Source: Gammaproteobacteria bacterium
GTDB taxonomy: Bacteria; Pseudomonadota; Gammaproteobacteria; WOZS01
Direction of reading: 5' to 3'
NCBI GenBank assembly: GCA_011620135.1
Contig: WOZS01000008.1
Span: 4,988-38,873 of the forward strand
Length of the DNA stretch: 33,886 nucleotides
The translations under genes and the position numbers were made by a program. Shown here piece after piece: positions 32,468 through 33,886 of the stretch. Position 1 is the first letter of the stretch. Every line of letters begins with the position of its first letter. The notes under the pieces are model-generated. The model ran no database searches. It worked only from the letters and a program-made list of their open reading frames with translations, and had not been told where the DNA came from.

Positions 32468-33277
32468 TCAGGAGCCAAGGCCCGCCGCTGGTGAGGAGCT
32501 GATCGCGGCATGGCGTTTGGGCATGCGCCCGGCGAGAAAGGCAAGGCGCCCGGCGAGGACCCCATGGCGCATGGCGGTGGCCATCAGTGCCGGGTGGCGC
32601 GCCTCGGCAAGGGCTGTGTTCATCAGCACCGCATCGCAGCCGAGTTCCATGGCCACGGTGGCATCCGAGGCCGTACCGACGCCGGCATCCACCACCACGG
32701 GCACGTGTACCGCCTCCAGCAGGCGTCTTATGGCCTCGGGATTGCCGATGCCCAGGCCAGAGCCGATGGGGCCGGCCAGGGGCATCACCGCAATACAGCC
32801 CGCATCCTCGAGCTGCCGCGCCACCACCGGATCATCGCTGGTGTAGGGCAGCACCGCGAAGCCCTGGCGCACCAGGATGCGTGCGGCCTCGATGGTCTGC
32901 ACCACGTCGGGATGGAGTGTGTGCCGCTCGCCGATCACCTCCAACTTGACAAGAGGCTGTCCATCCAGCAGCTCCCGGCCCAGATGCGCCAGGCGCACCG
33001 CCTGGGCCACATCGTAGGCGCCTGCGGTATTGGGCAGGATGGTGTAGCGCCCGGCCAGCTCGGCCAGCAGGTCTGCGCCGCCCTGGCCGGTGCGGCCCAC
33101 CGCCACGGTGACGATCTCAGCCCCGCTGGCCGCAAGGGCTTGGTGCATCTCTTCCAGGTTGCGGTAGCGCCCCGTGCCCGCCAACAGACGGCTTGTATAG
33201 GTGACGCCATTCAGGACCAGGGGCTTTGGGTCCTTGGCCTGCTGCGTGGCCGCGTCCGAGTCGTCGAGCCGCGCCAT
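32468..33277 (-). CDS. thiG: Thiazole synthase
   Basis: ThiG makes the thiazole phosphate of thiamine from deoxyxylulose-5-phosphate, dehydroglycine/iminoglycine and ThiS-thiocarboxylate. The 269-residue TIM-barrel protein shows [38 protein letters not shown], the Schiff-base lysine region LVKLEVIGE (Lys111), [48 protein letters not shown] and [12 protein letters not shown]. Its ATG lies three bases after the thiS stop. The roughly 15-residue N-terminal extension before [11 protein letters not shown] is slightly longer than usual. Confidence 0.97.
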   Translation of the reverse strand: MARLDDSDAATQQAKDPKPLVLNGVTYTSRLLAGTGRYRNLEEMHQALAASGAEIVTVAVGRTGQGGADLLAELAGRYTILPNTAGAYDVAQAVRLAHLGRELLDGQPLVKLEVIGERHTLHPDVVQTIEAARILVRQGFAVLPYTSDDPVVARQLEDAGCIAVMPLAGPIGSGLGIGNPEAIRRLLEAVHVPVVVDAGVGTASDATVAMELGCDAVLMNTALAEARHPALMATAMRHGVLAGRLAFLAGRMPKRHAAISSSPAAGLGS

Positions 33278-33280
33278 GGC

Positions 33281-33514
33281 CTAGCCCCCGCCAATGGCCT
33301 GGATGATCTCGAGGCGGTCGCCGTCTTGCAGCGGCACCGTATCATGCTGGCTGCGCGGCACCACCACGCCATTGAGCTCCACGGCAAGTCGCCTGGTGGC
33401 CATGTCCTGCTGCACCAGCAAGGAGGCGATGGTGGTCTGTGCCGGCAGCTTGAGGGCAGTGCCATTGATGACCACCCGGCAGATGCCTTGTGGGGCGTGC
33501 TGTGTTTCGTGCAT
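33281..33514 (-). CDS. thiS: Sulfur carrier protein ThiS
   Basis: ThiS is a small ubiquitin-like protein whose C-terminal Gly-Gly is thiocarboxylated and gives sulfur to ThiG. The 77-residue protein has a beta-grasp pattern (VVINGTALKLPAQTTIASLL, LAVELNGVVVPRSQHD, LQDGDRLEIIQAIGGG) and ends in Gly-Gly-Gly. It is about ten residues longer at the N-terminus than typical ThiS. ATG 33514 is preceded by AAGGG; the open frame further upstream lies in the tRNA/thiS intergenic region. No TPP riboswitch is visible in the 89 bases between thiS and the tRNA gene. Confidence 0.93.
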   Translation of the reverse strand: MHETQHAPQGICRVVINGTALKLPAQTTIASLLVQQDMATRRLAVELNGVVVPRSQHDTVPLQDGDRLEIIQAIGGG

Positions 33515-33576
33515 TGCTGGACCCTTTGTGCTTTGTGGGCGCCTGCTGCAGGCAGGAGCAGCCTTGCGCCTCGTTC

Positions 33577-33585
33577 TGCTACAAT
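33577..33585 (+). promoter_or_regulatory. Extended -10 promoter for tRNA-Gly
   Basis: TGCTACAAT is an extended -10 element (TGn followed by TACAAT) ending 18 bases before the tRNA 5' end at 33604. That spacing is right for a short leader. No matching -35 at 17 bases is clear, which extended -10 promoters tolerate. Confidence 0.5.
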
Positions 33586-33603
33586 GCTTATGTTGCATCC
33601 AAA

Positions 33604-33677
33604 GCGGGTGTAGTTCAATGGTAGAACCTCAGCTTCCCAAGCTGAAGGCGTGGGTTCGATTCCCATCACCCGCTCCA
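33604..33677 (+). tRNA. tRNA-Gly (anticodon CCC)
   Basis: This is a full 74-base cloverleaf. The acceptor stem GCGGGTG (33604-33610) pairs with CACCCGC (33667-33673), followed by discriminator T and encoded CCA (33675-33677). The D-arm reads AGTTCAATGGTAGAAC, the anticodon arm TCAGC-TTCCCAA-GCTGA with CCC at 33636-33638, and the T-arm GTGGGTTCGATTCCCAT. Sequence and features match tRNA-Gly(CCC), the glyU type, which reads GGG codons. Confidence 0.97.
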
Positions 33678-33704
33678 ATCATTGACAACCATGGGGAGGA
33701 GCCA

Positions 33705-33886
33705 ATGCATCAGCGGACAGGCATCATGGGTGCTCTGGCGCTTGGGCTCGCTTTTGCCGCATCGGTGGCGCACGGCTTGACGCCCACCGAGCATTTGGGC
33801 AAATCCATCTTCTTCGACCCCAGGCTGTCGTTCAACGGCAATCAGTCCTGCGCCAGCTGTCATGCGCCGGAGGTTGGCTGGACAGG
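33705..33886 (+). CDS. Di-heme cytochrome c peroxidase, N-terminal fragment
   Basis: The gene runs off the right edge; 60 codons are visible. ATG 33705 has GGAGGAG four bases upstream. Residues 1-23 form a signal peptide (IMGALALGLAFAASVAHG). The mature start LTPTEHLGKSIFFDPRLSFNGNQSCASCHAPEVGWT is characteristic of the bacterial cytochrome c peroxidase/MauG family, with the first heme-binding CASCH. These periplasmic enzymes reduce hydrogen peroxide or carry out heme-based oxidations. The second heme motif and the rest lie outside the window, so the peroxidase versus MauG-type choice cannot be made. Confidence 0.88.
   Translation, partial: MHQRTGIMGALALGLAFAASVAHGLTPTEHLGKSIFFDPRLSFNGNQSCASCHAPEVGWT

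Noticed and set aside
33515-33603. TPP riboswitch before thiS
   Set aside because: No CTGAGA core or matching helices could be seen.
1-33886. CRISPR arrays, IS elements, prophage or rRNA genes
   Set aside because: No regularly spaced repeats, transposase, integrase or phage structural motifs, or rRNA sequence were seen on either strand.

Overview
The window is a GC-rich, gene-dense, mostly core-metabolic stretch of a proteobacterial chromosome, most likely a gammaproteobacterium or a nearby lineage. The basis is recognisable gene content: SspB, type II dehydroquinase next to accBC, pilBCD, coaBC-dut, thiS-thiG-trmB, a PoxB very close to the enteric type, and a tRNA-Gly(CCC) closely resembling E. 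coli glyU. Genus cannot be assigned from the sequence alone. I see no insertion sequence, prophage, CRISPR array or rRNA.

Layout. Positions 1-3.44 kb (minus strand): a ter-type stress operon, terD > terC > TerD-family paralogue > terB > lipoprotein, preceded by an unusual pair of tandem 21-bp repeats. Positions 3.56-8.30 kb (minus): msrB, argS, a small one-helix membrane protein where a SPOR protein is often found, aroQ, accB, accC. sspB diverges from msrB at 8.4 kb. Positions 8.84-12.73 kb (minus): pilB > pilC > pilD, the type IV pilus ATPase, platform protein and prepilin peptidase. Positions 12.85-19.76 kb (plus): rpe, trpE, trpG, trpD, trpC, zwf, pgl, a collinear run in which pentose-phosphate enzymes bracket the tryptophan genes. 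Positions 19.86-22.48 kb (minus): edd > eda, so that with zwf-pgl the whole glucose-6-phosphate to pyruvate plus glyceraldehyde-3-phosphate Entner-Doudoroff route is in one locus. Positions 22.63-25.98 kb (plus): coaBC, dut, a periplasmic SIMPL-domain protein and a membrane-anchored staphylococcal-type nuclease. poxB lies on the minus strand at 26-27.7 kb. Positions 27.9-30.5 kb (plus): an overlapping three-gene cluster DUF969-DUF979-DUF2891, a putative two-subunit 5-oxoproline-type transporter plus an uncharacterised soluble protein. Positions 30.6-31.5 kb (minus): a WYL-domain regulator resembling BrxR/CapW of phage-defence loci, with an AT-rich gene-free stretch of about 320 bp upstream. 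Positions 31.8-33.5 kb (minus): thiS, thiG, trmB. Then tRNA-Gly(CCC) and the 5' end of a di-heme cytochrome c peroxidase on the plus strand.

Many genes overlap by 1-8 bases or are separated by fewer than 20 bases, and GTG/TTG starts are frequent (argS, accB, pilD, trpG, trpC, zwf, DUF979, trmB), so many starts were chosen from Shine-Dalgarno position and family alignment. The parts least explained by known biology are the DUF969/DUF979/DUF2891 cluster, the orphan BrxR/CapW-like regulator with its AT-rich flank, and the ter operon with its coupled lipoprotein and tandem-repeat control region.
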